A stretch of 64,000 bases of DNA from NCBI GenBank assembly GCA_011799875.1, contig CM022302.1, positions 303,873,048-303,937,047 on the forward strand, written 5' to 3'. The DNA is from Thinopyrum elongatum (lineage: Eukaryota; Streptophyta; Magnoliopsida; Poales; Poaceae). Below, one piece after another: positions 46,004-56,227 of the stretch. A model generated the notes under the pieces. That model was not told where the DNA came from. It saw only the letters and a program-made list of their open reading frames with translations, and did no database searches. Position 1 is the first letter of the stretch. Each line of letters opens with the position of its first letter. The position numbers and the translations under genes were made by a program.

Positions 46004-49000
46004 TCACTCAAAAATTACATCTTTCGAACACTGGCCTTCTATCACCCGCGCTCCGGTTATCACCTGCGTGAAGTACTGCTCGGGGCGGCGATGCTCCTTC
46101 CCCTTGGGTGGAGGACCAGTGGCCATCTCCATTGGATTAATCCTCGGCCAATGCACCATGGTCTTCACAAACATGAGCCTCGCCCCCTCAAGGCACACTG
46201 ACCTCTTTACAGCATCAATCCGGAGCGACGCCTCCCGCAGCTTCTGCACAAGGCCAAAGTAGGTGTCCGGAATGGGCTCGGCCAGCCACAGGCTGACATA
46301 GAGGTCCTTCATGGCCAGCTCTGACATCTGATGCATCTCCATTAGTTGCTTCATTTGATCGCTTAGAAGGGGGGCGCTCGGAGTCTAGAAACTATGACCA
46401 GAAGAGCCGTTGCGTAGAGTCCTCCTCGAGTGTGGCATAGTGCCTTGCCACGGCGGCCGCATTCTTTGGAAGTTTGGCGAAGACGCCTGTGGAGCGCCAG
46501 ACCCGCGTTAGCAGGGCAAACCTGTTGCCTCCGAACACACTCTGCAGTAAGTATTTCTTCCATTTGCAATTTGCGCGGCTTGGCGGAGCTCGTCCCGGAC
46601 GCCTCGCGCGTCACTCCTCGCCTCCTAAAGCTCCTTCTCCGCCTTGGATAGCCGGGAGGATTGCTCCTCCTGCCCCTTCTCAAGGGCCTCCAGCTTCTTG
46701 GCGGCATCCTGGAGCTCCACTTGGGCTTCGGTCACCCGAGCCTCGTGCAGATCAGCAGCAAGGTTGGCCTTCTCAAGCTCGGCCACCGCCTTCTTAGCGT
46801 CCATTTTCTTCGCGGCCGCCTCGGCCTCGGCTTTCCTCAGGGCCTCCTTTAGGCCCTCGACCTCGGCGGCAGCAGCTGTAGGATCATCAAGATAAAGGAT
46901 TAGCACATAGTCCGGATCGTCAATATCCAGCGTCAAGCAAATTACACGTGTTCTCACAGGGCTTACCTTGCGCCTCGTCAAGCCATTTGTTGACAAGGTC
47001 AAGCTCTTTGTCAAAAATCTTGAGCTTCTGATCCATCTCCTCTAGTGCCGCGGCATTAGCAGGAGCGCCCACGGAAGATGCCTGCATTAGCCATAGAAAT
47101 ATCGACATCATTAGTCGGCCTACCGAATTCGATCCTCTGCAGTTTTCTTCGAAGTCCTTGCAGAGTCTCGGGGGCTGGTACGTACACGGCCTACCCGAAC
47201 TATCAATTACAACTGCATTATGAGGAAAGAGTATTACTTGACTTACCTCAAAGCCTGTTAGAAGGCCTTGGACAGCGTTGTTCAGTCCGGATTGGACGGA
47301 CCGAACACCCTACATCACCGCACTCATAAGAGAGCGGTGCCCGTCAATGATGGCGGAGTTGTCCACCAGCTACTCCAACACGTCCGGCCAGCCAGCCGCC
47401 GTCCGTGTTGAGGTGTTCGCCGCTGGCATTGGCTCCCTGGCCCCTTCCCTGCTGGGAGGAGCCTATGCTGTCGAAAGCCTCGGGGGCTCGAGAGCGGTCG
47501 ACGGATGGGGATCGGATGGTCCGGACTTCTTTCCTTCGTCAGCCAGGAGGGACGCTCCCTCCTAGTCTTCGGTGACCAAGGTGTTAACCTCGGCCATTAC
47601 GGCATCCACCTCCTCCTCTGTGGTCGGGGGAGGAGGAGTCCTTTGGGACCGCACCTCCTCAACCTTTCCGGGGATCAGAAAAGGCGTGGAGTGCGCCATA
47701 GACCCACTGTCCACCAGTTCGATGGGCGAAGACGTCCCCTCCGAAGTCTGCTCGGTGGGGCGTTCATGTGGGGGACTGCAACTCGTAGGGGTTAACCTTC
47801 AACTAAAGCAAATTACTGAAAACTAGGTTGCTAAAAATGCCAACCTGCTGGCCAGGGGCTTGACCCTGAGTTCCTTCTCCGGAACCTTCTCAGACACTTC
47901 GGACTCCTTGTCGGAGTCCAAACTGTTGGATAGAACTAGCTTGGGCCAGCATCGTCTCTTCGGGGCTGGGGAAGGTTGGACCTCCTCGACATCCTTGGAC
48001 GCCGCCCTCTTCTTGGAGTGCGAGGAGGCACTCTCCTCCTCGTCCTCCTCCTCGCCCCCATCCTGCACGGATGAGGCCGCAGCGTCTCCTGACCGATTGC
48101 CCGAACGAACCCTACGGTAGAGGCCCTCCCTGGCCTCCGCCCTTCTTTCTTATTGCCCTTCTTGGCGGGCACCTTATAAGGCACCATGACCAGCAGCTTT
48201 TCCGGCTGCTCTGATCGGGGCCCTTCCGGCAGATGCGCCATGCCATGGATCTTCTTGGCCTTGGCGAGCCAACCCTGCAAAATCCACATACCAGGGTTAG
48301 ACCGAATCAAACGAGGTATGAATATCCAAACACTTCGCGAAGAAGAATGCCGCTCACCTCCCTTGGGGGGCTTGCGGCGTCAAGGTCGATGTCCTTCCCC
48401 TCGACCGGCCACTCCTGCTGGGCTGGAATAATTGGCCCCATATCTTGTCAGGAGTCGTACTGTAGAGGTGTCGCACGGTGGCCGGATCGTCGGGCTCATG
48501 CTCCCACATAGGCTTGGCCCTCTCCTGGCAGGGGAGGAGCCGGTGGTGGAGCATGATCTAGACCACGTCGACTAGCTTCGCGCCTATCTCTATTATGCTA
48601 TCAACGCGCTTCTGCAGCGTTTTCGTGTCGGCGACACACCCCCAGTCCGGGCTCTTGGTGGTCCAGGAGGCCAATCGGGTAGGGGGTCCGGACCTGAATG
48701 CGGGGGCCGCTCCCCATGCGGCCTCCCTTGGCTTGGTGATATAAAACCACTCCTTCTGCCACATCCGGACGGTGTCAACGAAGTGGCCGTCCGGCCACTG
48801 GACACATGTCAGCTTACTAATCATGGCCCCTTCACAGTCCGCATGCTCATCGCCGACCACCTTGGGCTTGACATTGAACACCTTCAGCCATAAACCGAAG
48901 TGCGGCCGGACCCGGAGCAGTGCTTCACAGATGCTGATGAAGGTCGAGATGTGGAGGAGGGAGTTGGGGGCTAGATCGTGAAAATCCAGCCCATAGAAGA

Positions 49001-49226
49001 ACATTAGCCCCCGCACAAAGGGATGCAAGGGAAATCCGAGCCCCCTTGGGAAATGGGGAAGAAAAACTACCCTTTCGCCCGGCTCGGGCGTAGGGATGAT
49101 CTGGCCCTCTTCAGGGGCCCAATGGGCAACATTGGCCGGCAAGTAGCCGGCCTTCTTTAGCTTCAGAATGTCCCTGTCGGTGACAGAGGAGGCCTCCCAC
49201 ATCCCATTGGTGCCAGATCCGTCCAT
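46004..49226 (-). pseudogene. Antisense gene of element F (gypsy-type transposon protein, broken)
   Basis: ATG at 49226 opens MDGSGTNGMWEASS. The first exon (to a stop at 48558) holds the domain named 'putative gypsy type transposon' (Pfam Transposase_28): LHPFVRGLMFFYGLDFHDLA, then NSLLHISTFISICEALL. The frame continues past the stop to a GTGAGC donor near 48360; an acceptor TTTTGCAG lies at 48275, followed by a basic exon (GWLAKAKKIHGMAHLPEG). A coiled-coil exon is at about 46880-46625 (repeats of EAEAAAKK type). A C-terminal domain (46354-46004) contains DTYFGLVQKLREASLR. Function unknown; its retention when pol is lost is notable. Exon borders other than those given are uncertain. Confidence 0.7.
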
Positions 49227-49346
49227 GGTCGAAGGAGGTGAAGTGGGATTCACTGTGGAAGCAGGGAGAAAGGGCGCTGGAGCTCTGAAGGTCTGCGAGA
49301 GCGGAAGGTGGAAGAGGGCGTGGGATGCAGATTGTAGCAGCCCCCC

Positions 49347-49355
49347 TTTATAGAC
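49347..49355 (-). promoter_or_regulatory. TATA box of the antisense gene in F
   Basis: Minus-strand CTATAAAGG lies about 120 bp before the ATG at 49226 and about 430 bp from the 3' LTR. The position matches TATA boxes at 7497 (B) and 59290 (C). Confidence 0.6.
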
Positions 49356-49770
49356 TGTGGGCAGGCCAGGGATTCCTTTTTCCACGCCATTGGCTCCTCC
49401 ACTTCCCGATATCTCCGCAATGTTATGAGCGGGGAGGGGAATCGAAATCATTAACCATATCCCCCGAAAAACAGGACACGATCTTCACCTTAAGGGATCG
49501 GGTCAAACGTGGCGTCAGCCTCGAACCGCGCTTTGAGAAACAGTAACTGCTTGGTGTTATGGCTAGAAGCGACTCTTCGTTGAGAGGGAAAAAGTTGTCA
49601 AATAAAGGCAATATTTGCGCTCAAGCGATGTTTTTATTGCCTTCGGTGTTAAGTAAAACTACCGTTTCAAATTCCGGACACCACCTGGTTCCGAACATGG
49701 AAGAACTCGCCTCGCAAGCCGAACATAGGTCGGACGAGTGGATGCTGGATACAAGTCTTGGCGTTGGAGG

Positions 49771-49786
49771 CAAGTTTGGGGGCTAC
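49771..49786 (+). other. Polypurine tract of F
   Basis: caagtttgggggctac directly precedes the 3' LTR start TGAGGGAGTC. It is a G-rich priming site for plus-strand DNA. Confidence 0.75.
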
Positions 49787-50237
49787 TGAGGGAGTCATGG
49801 ACTAAGGGGTCCTCGGGGCAATGGCCCATCGTACGCGGGCCGGACTGGTGAAGCCGTATATTGGCAGGAGATCTGTGAAGCCGTGGTGTGCCCTCCAAGT
49901 CAAGAAGACGCAGTATCTCTTTAAACCCTTGTTGTAATCTATCTTCAGTAACCCTAACCCTATCGGTGTCTATATAAACCAAGGGTGGTAGTCATTATGG
50001 TTAGAGCTACATTCATTACCTCATAGCCTTAGGGTTAACTCATGCTGATCTTGAGGTAGATCTACTCTGTAAACCACATCATACATCCAATATAATCAAG
50101 CAGGACGTAGGGTATTACCTCTTCGAGAGGGCCCAAACCTGGGTAAACACTGTGTTCATCGTCCCTTGTTATCCATCGACCCTAGATCCACAGCTCGGGA
50201 CCCCCTACCCAGAGGTCTGCCGGTTTTGACACCGACA
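49787..50237 (+). repeat. 3' LTR of F
   Basis: 451 bp, same length as the 5' LTR, TGAGGGAGTC to CACCGACA. The TATA box tatataaacc is at 49971-49980. Followed by TSD cccac. Confidence 0.9.
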
Positions 50238-50242
50238 CCCAC

Positions 50243-50613
50243 CGTATGCTATTTTCTCGAGAGAAGCCTCTAGTGAAACATACGGCCCCCGGGTCTATTT
50301 TCTATCATATTGCTTCAAATCTATTTATCCAAAACCCAAAAATACCTTGCTGCACTTTTTTTTTTTCATCAGATCAATTTATCCAATCTTATAATATTTA
50401 ATCGATGTCAATACAGAGGAGGGATTGACAACCCCTCTTACGCGTTGGGTTGCAAGTTTTTGTTATTTGTGTGAAGGTACTGCTTACATAGTTTGGTGGA
50501 TCCTCCTACTGGATTGATACCTTGGTTTCATAACTGAGGGAAATACTTACCGTTGATGTGCTGCATCATCCTCTCCTCTTTGGGGAAAATACCAACGCAA
50601 ATACAAGCAATCA
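50243..50613 (+). repeat. 5' LTR of D, second part
   Basis: Resumes after the F insertion and ends caagcaatca. It contains the WHAM-type end text 'gttggatgcaag'-like and 'ggaaatacttaccgttg'. Joined with 39547-40718 it gives a complete LTR. Confidence 0.8.
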
Positions 50614-50624
50614 GGAAGAATTTC

Positions 50625-50641
50625 TGGCGCCGTTGCCGGGA
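50625..50641 (+). other. Primer-binding site of D
   Basis: TGGCGCCGTTGCCGGGA, 11 bp after the LTR; the Athila-type site. Confidence 0.85.
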
Positions 50642-50873
50642 TGGATCATGTCCAGATTTATCAAGTACCCAATCTCAAATCTCATCTCCTTGCAATTTAC
50701 TTTATTTGCCATTTGCCTCTCGTTTTCATCTCCCCAACTTCTAAAACATTTTCAGAAAAACACAAAAATATTTGCCTTCTTTTCGTTTGCCTTTTTGCTT
50801 GTTTGCTATCCTTGCTTGTGTTACCATGTGCCTTCTATTTGCTTGCATCTTCGCTTGCTAAAAATCTATTGAT

Positions 50874-51620
50874 ATGGATCCTCATCCACTTTCTAATCTT
50901 TTCAAGAGACCAAATTATGATGTACCAATTGCTATTGATTTGAGTTCACTAGATTATCTTTATAAAGTTTTGCTTGAAGATTGTGAATCTAAAAATTGTG
51001 ATGAAGTGTTAAACGAAATTTTTTATAAAGTGATTCATGATAGCTCCTTCAATGAAAAGCATGATTGCAATGATGTTATTATAAATTCTATTAATGTCAA
51101 TTGTGCTAATAATGTGCAAAACCCCAATCTTGGGGATGGTAATTTTATTATGTCTACTAGTTATTGCAATGATCATGATTGGGGTGACAATGTTTCTTAT
51201 GATCTTGAAAATTTATTTAAGTCTCATGATGAATATGATATTGATAATAATGCTCGCAATAATATTGAAAGTGGGTTTGGAAGAGCGTCAACTTTAAGTA
51301 AAAATAATCCCACACATTTGGAGAGTGTTCAATCTTTTGAATTTTTTGACAAAAGTGGGTTTGGAGAGGTCATAACTTTATTTGATGGTAATCCCACTAT
51401 TTTGGAAGAGTGTCAACTTCGCATGCATGTGGATCATGTAGAAAATATTTTATGTGATAGTTATATTTCTGAATTTGATTATGATCCTACATGTAATTAT
51501 TATGAGAGAGGAAAATATGGTTGTAGAGATTTTTCATGTTACGAAATTACCTCTTGTTATGTTAAGATTGCTATTGTTTCTTTCTTCTTCCTTGCATATG
51601 CTAGATATTTCTTGTCTTGA
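50874..51620 (+). CDS. ORF of unknown function in the gag position of D
   Basis: ATG to TGA, 248 residues, intact. The protein is acidic and rich in Asn, Asp, Ser and Tyr; it starts MDPHPLSNLFKRPNYDVP and ends with a hydrophobic stretch (VKIAIVSFFFLAYARYFLS) that could be a membrane segment. No Gag, protease or RT motif is seen. A repeated phrase (SGFGRASTLSKNNPTHLE and SGFGEVITLFDGNPTILE) indicates an internal duplication of about 40 residues. Strong AT bias contrasts with normal grass genes. Similar ORFs are, from memory, common in non-autonomous Sabrina/WHAM-type elements; no function is known to me. Its intact frame in a truncated element suggests either recent origin or selection. Confidence 0.6.
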   Translation: MDPHPLSNLFKRPNYDVPIAIDLSSLDYLYKVLLEDCESKNCDEVLNEIFYKVIHDSSFNEKHDCNDVIINSINVNCANNVQNPNLGDGNFIMSTSYCNDHDWGDNVSYDLENLFKSHDEYDIDNNARNNIESGFGRASTLSKNNPTHLESVQSFEFFDKSGFGEVITLFDGNPTILEECQLRMHVDHVENILCDSYISEFDYDPTCNYYERGKYGCRDFSCYEITSCYVKIAIVSFFFLAYARYFLS

Positions 51621-52402
51621 TAATTTGTTTGCCTATAAAATTCCTATGCATAGGAAGTATGTTGGACTTAAAAGTGATTTTCACATGCTTTATGATGCTA
51701 ACTTCATGTTTCAATTCTTCTCTTTCATGTAAGCATCATTAAAATTATCAATGCCTAGCTAAAAGGCTTTAAAGAATAGCGCTTGTTGGGAGGCAACCCA
51801 ATGAATAAAATATTTTTTCTCCTTTTCTTTCTATTTTTGTGTGTTCACACAATTATGCTACTGTTGTGATTGTGTTTTTTATGTTTTAATTAGTGTTTGT
51901 GCCAAGTAATATCTTTAGGATGGCTTGGGTGATAGTTGATTTGATCTTGTCAGAAAACAGAAACTTTTATGTCCAGTAGCAGAATTGTTACAAATCACTG
52001 GAGCGACGAAAAATTCTGAATGTTTTACACAAGATTGATATATGAATTTCTATGTTTTCCTAATTTTTTAGATTTTTTGGAGTTAGAGAAGTATGAGTAA
52101 AATTCCCGTCTTTACACACTATTCTGTTTCTAAGAGACTTTATATTCGTTGCATTGTTTGCTTATTTTGATGAATCAATGAACTATACCAGGGGGTTTTA
52201 GCCATGATAAAGTTAGAATATAGTAGGTATAATGCAATAACAAAATAAAATTGGGTTTTCAACATTACTTAAAGTAGAGATTGGTTTTCTTATACTAACG
52301 GATCGCACAAAGGTTTTGTTAAGTTTTGTGTGATTGAAGTTTCCAAGTTTTGGGTGAGATCATGATGGATGAAGGAATAAGGAGTAAAAAGAGCCTAACC
52401 TT
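51621..52402 (+). repeat. 3' non-coding region of D, first part
   Basis: Holds 'gcttgttgggaggcaaccca' and the 'gtgccaag...cagaaacttt' module shared with S. Ends with TSD acctt at the E insertion. Confidence 0.7.
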
Positions 52403-53597
52403 TGTAACACCCCCAGTGGTTAGCCACAGTAATCCCATTTTGATAATGCCAAGTCAGCATGATTAACAGTGCATGATCATCATTTGCATCATAATGCATT
52501 TCAACTCCTAACTCAAAATTCAAATTTAGATGAAAGTGAAATATAAAAGTTGTCCAACATAAAAACTAAATTGTTCATTAAATGGAAAATATTCTAGAGA
52601 CCATTCTAAAATTGTAACCAACAAATAATAATATAATTAGGTGGCACTAACATAATTAAAACAGTAAGGAATAATGCATTTTAATTATTATAAAAATAGT
52701 GTGAACTCAAATTGTCTCCAAACTAATTTTTGATAGTGTTAGGTAATGCCTAGTATTTATTGGAGCATTTGTTATGTTTTACAAAAACCATTTTGAGGCC
52801 TAACTATTTACTAATCTGAGAGAAGAAAATAAATAAAAGAAAAGAGAAAAAGAAAAACACAACAGAAAACAAAAAAATAAAAAGAAAAGCAAACCCTCCC
52901 CCCTGGCCCAACTGGGCCAAAGCCCAGTCGGCCGGCCCACCTAAAAGGCCTATATGGCCTCCCCCAGGAGACCCCCAAACCCTAGCCCGATTCATTTTCC
53001 CCCCCTCCCCCCCCTCGATCCCCTCCTCCTCCTCCGACGCTCGGCGCCGTTCGCCGCGCCGTCCGGAGCTCGTCGCCGAGGCCGCCGCTCGCCGACCTCC
53101 TCGTCCTCCTCCCCGACCGGCCTCCCCGAACCTCGCCGGCGAACCCCTGCATCAGGGGTATGAACCCCTCCCCCTCCTCATCCCCGCCGATTCGCTGCCG
53201 CCCGCTCGCCCGCGCGCGCGCTCCGGCCCCCGCGCTCGCCGCGCTTTGGCCGCGTCCGCGCCGGCCTCCACTCGCCCGCGCCCGGCCCGCTCCGCGCCGC
53301 GCCTCAGCCTCCCTGCGCCCGCGCGTCGCCGCGCCGCGCCGCCGCTCGCCCTGCTGCCGCCCGCTCCGGCCACCGCCTCCCCCTGCCGCGCCACGCCGCG
53401 CTGCCCCGCCTCCGGCCACCGCCCCCCGCGCGCTGCCACGCGCTGCCCGCGGCCCCGCTGTCCGCCCCCTCCGTCCGCGCCCGCCGCCCGCGCGCGTGCC
53501 CTTTGGGCACCGGACATGTCCGGTCCCAAATGGGCACGCCCCGGACGTGTCCGCCCCTGGTCCACTGACCAGTGGGGCCCACAGCCCTGGCTGTTAA

Positions 53598-53710
53598 AAA
53601 AATTAATAAATAAATAAACAAATAGTTAATTAAATCTGTTTAATTAAAGTAAATAATTAATTAGTTAATTAACTAATTAGACTAATTAATTAGTTAACTT
53701 AACTAACCCT
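53598..53710. repeat. AT-rich inverted repeats in E
   Basis: A dense run of taattaatta, agttaattaac and ctaattagactaattaatt can fold into several hairpins. It directly follows the GC-rich block in E. Confidence 0.5.
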
Positions 53711-54130
53711 AATGACTACTGACATCAGCATGATGTCATGCTGATGTTCTGGATAATGTTTAATTTAAATAATTAAATAAATTCTAGAAATTAATAAAAA
53801 CTTTAGAAAATCATATAAAATAATCCGTAACTCAGATCGAAAAACTTTGTACATGAAAGTTGCTCAGAACGACGAGACGAATCCGAATTCGCGGTCCGTT
53901 CGTCCGTCACACGTCCCTAACTATCCGAACATGCAACTGTTCCTCTCCGGTCATCTGTCTGACAAATGTCCGGAGACGGGAAAACATTCCCGGATGAATC
54001 CCACCTTTGCCAGTATCACCCGGCACTGCGTTAGGTCACCTCCGTCACCGCGTATTGCCATGTTATGCTTTGTGCTGCACTTGTTCGCTTTGTATTTATA
54101 CTGTTTCCTCCCCCTCTTCTCTCTCTGTAG

Positions 54131-54238
54131 CCCGCGACACCGACGTCGTCCCCGAGACCGATGCAGCTCCGGAGCCCGAAGACACCATTGACGACCTTGC
54201 CCTTGCCACCGAGCAACCAGGCAAGCCCCCCCTTTGAT
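54131..54238 (+). other. Exon-like segment in E
   Basis: A TGTAG acceptor-like site is followed by an open acidic stretch (DTDVVPETDAAPEPEDTIDD) and then CAG|GCAAGC, which resembles the rare GC-type plant splice donor. The same PETDA word appears in the tail at 55831. It may be a transcribed exon of the LTR RNA; the alternative is chance. Confidence 0.3.
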
Positions 54239-55750
54239 CATCCCGATATCGCCCATTCTATTTCTCATGCTTGCATTAGAATTGTTGCTGCTGCTGCTTT
54301 ACCTATTCTGATGCATAGCCTGTTCATTGTAACCTGCTGTTGATAATTACCTGCATATCCTAAACTGCTTTGTCTAGGCTGGGTAGAGACATATCAGTGA
54401 CCCCACTTAACCTGACTGCCGCGCTGGATTGTCAGAAGACCCGATCAACGGGATTGAAGACCAGGCCCCGACACCGCACATCACCCCCCTTAGTTGTAAC
54501 GACACTGCAGCATTACTATCGAGTGCCGAGGGTGAAACCTCTTGTAGCACTTCTGATGTTAACTCTGTAGAGTAGCTATTCAGTCGTGGTCATCGAGGGT
54601 GATTCCTCCTTCACCGCTTCCGATAACGACGCTGTCGTACAACACCTCAAGTGTGGACCCAGTGAGGGTGATTCCTCCGAGTTCACCTCGACGGAGACAT
54701 CGAGTAGGAATCCAACGAGGGTGATACCTCGGATTCCCCTGATGTTATGGACACACGGATACTTGGACTATACAATGTTACTTGGATAGGCGGGTCAACC
54801 CTGAGGGGTTCCCGCGTGCGCCTAAGTGGCGAGTGTTGTGAAGATGGGTGCCAGTGTGGTGCCCGAGTGGTGAATACGAGGCGCGGCCGGGCATTCTTAA
54901 CCCTTGCAGCAAGTCCTCGAGACGGGGCGACGGGGTCATATCTTTCGTGAGTCTCTGCTCGTTACCGCAAGCCCTAGTCCATTAACGATTTGGATATTTG
55001 ATCCGAGCAGGCCTCTGGCCTGATAGCACTAACCATCACGTGGGCATAGTATGGGCGTTCTGCATCATAGCATCAGCCGAAAGCTCTGTCAGACGTCTAG
55101 TTCAGCCCTGCGGCCGGGACGGACCGGCGCCCTCCGGGTTCCTGGCTTCACCCTGCTCGCAACGACCCGGAGTGCACAGGGCGATGGCCCAAGACCCCTG
55201 AGCGCTTAGGATGTAGACCGGCGGGGACCTCTCTGCTGAGCTGTAGGTAGGGCTGCGGTGTGTCGTTTGGCCAAGGCCGGGCATGACCCAGGAAAGTGTG
55301 TCCGGCCAGAGTTAATTGAGCGTGTTGGGTAAGTTGGTGCACCCCTGCAGGGAAGAAAACTTCTATCGATAGCCTGTCCTACGGTAAAGGACACTCGGAG
55401 TTGTATCCTGATTGATACAATTTAGAACTGGATACTTTGATACTATGGCTCTGGGATTGCTTCTTGCAGGGAGTCGAGAAGGGATCTCCGGACGAGGTTG
55501 ATGACTGTATGGCTCTGGGATTGCTTTCTCGCAGGGCGTCGAGAAAGGATCTCTGGGTGAGGATGAGACTTATTGATACTACTACATTATATTGTACTGT
55601 GCTACTCTCTTTTATTGCTGCAAGACCTCTGAAGATGCTAGTCTTCGATAGGACTAGGCCTTCTCTCTATTCTGGCATTTCTGCAGCCCAGTCCACATAT
55701 ACAGCCTTCTCTTTGAAAATGTTGCATATGTAGTGTAGATCCTTGCTTGC

Positions 55751-55771
55751 TGAGTACTTCTGAGTACTCAC
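55751..55771 (+). promoter_or_regulatory. Shared GAGTAC..GTACTC inverted motif in E
   Basis: The motif runs from tgagtacttc through tgagtactca to a final c on the sense strand: GAGTAC and GTACTC arms with a very short loop, about 460 bp before the LTR 3' end, as in L1 and L2. Confidence 0.6.
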
Positions 55772-55809
55772 GGTTGCTTTGTTTTCCTTTTCTCCCCATA
55801 TCAGTTTGA

Positions 55810-55914
55810 CGTAACCAAGATGACGGAGCCCCTGAGACAGATGCCCCGTCGATCGACTACTACTACTACTCAGAGGATGGATACTACTACGAGTTGACTG
55901 ACGACCAGGAGTAG
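55810..55914 (+). other. Acidic tyrosine-rich open tail in E
   Basis: Open for 34 codons to TAG at 55912-55914, containing PSIDYYYYSEDGYYYEL and ending DDQE. It follows an acceptor-like ccccatatcag (55804), though a TGA at 55807-55809 lies between. L1 has a comparable acidic/aromatic tail (DFYEEYHSDD) after the same motif. It may be the last exon of an LTR-borne gene. Confidence 0.35.
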
Positions 55915-56227
55915 GATCAGAGGGTCCCAGGCAGGAGGCCTACGCCTTTCGATCGTAGTGTTTTATTTTGCCCCGCCTTTCTAAAGGCCTTTCTGTGCTT
56001 TCTTTTATATCTGTACTCAAATATCTTATGCTTCGGCTGACGCTTGTTCGCAAGCTTATGTATTCGAGCCCTCGAGGCCCCTGGCTTGTAATATAAAACT
56101 TGTATGACTTTATTTATGTTTTAGAGTTGTGTTGTGATATCTTCCCGTGGGTCCTTAGGCTTGATCGTGTGCATTTGCGTGTATGATTAGTGCATGATTA
56201 GTGCACGATTAGGCCGGGGGCGTCACA

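Larger units (their letters stand above)
40719..50237 (+). mobile_element. Element F: Fatima-like Tat retrotransposon lacking RT and integrase
   Basis: 9519 bp with the perfect TSD cccac (40714-40718 and 50238-50242). LTRs are both 451 bp (40719-41169 and 49787-50237). By hand comparison they differ at about 24 positions with no gaps (about 5%), suggesting insertion some two million years ago at usual grass rates. Internal order: PBS, gag, protease, a non-coding gap, an antisense gene on the minus strand, polypurine tract. RT, RNase H and integrase are missing, so it depends on other elements. The name is tentative, from the LTR ends. Confidence 0.88.
52403..56227 (+). mobile_element. Element E: probable solo long LTR of a LARD-like family
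   Basis: 3825 bp, TGTAACACCC...GGCGTCACA, with perfect TSD acctt (52398-52402 and 56228-56232). No second LTR, PBS or polypurine tract. The start is the same as L1 sense ends (TGTAACACCC), and the layout is similar: AT-rich U3, GC-rich block (52980-53600), and near the 3' end the GAGTAC..GTACTC motif followed by an acidic Tyr-rich open tail. A solo LTR left by LTR-LTR recombination is the simplest reading. The weak TATA-like ctatatgg at 52950 would start transcription before the GC-rich block. Confidence 0.75.

Noticed and set aside
52982..53621. Several 100-150 residue Arg/Pro/Ala-rich ORFs
   Set aside because: Very GC-rich block of E where stop codons are rare in all frames; no domain and no start context.
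52403..56227. Element E as a DNA transposon because its ends look weakly inverted
   Set aside because: TG..CA ends, a 5-bp duplication and LTR-like layout fit a solo LTR; no transposase and no CACTA-type end.
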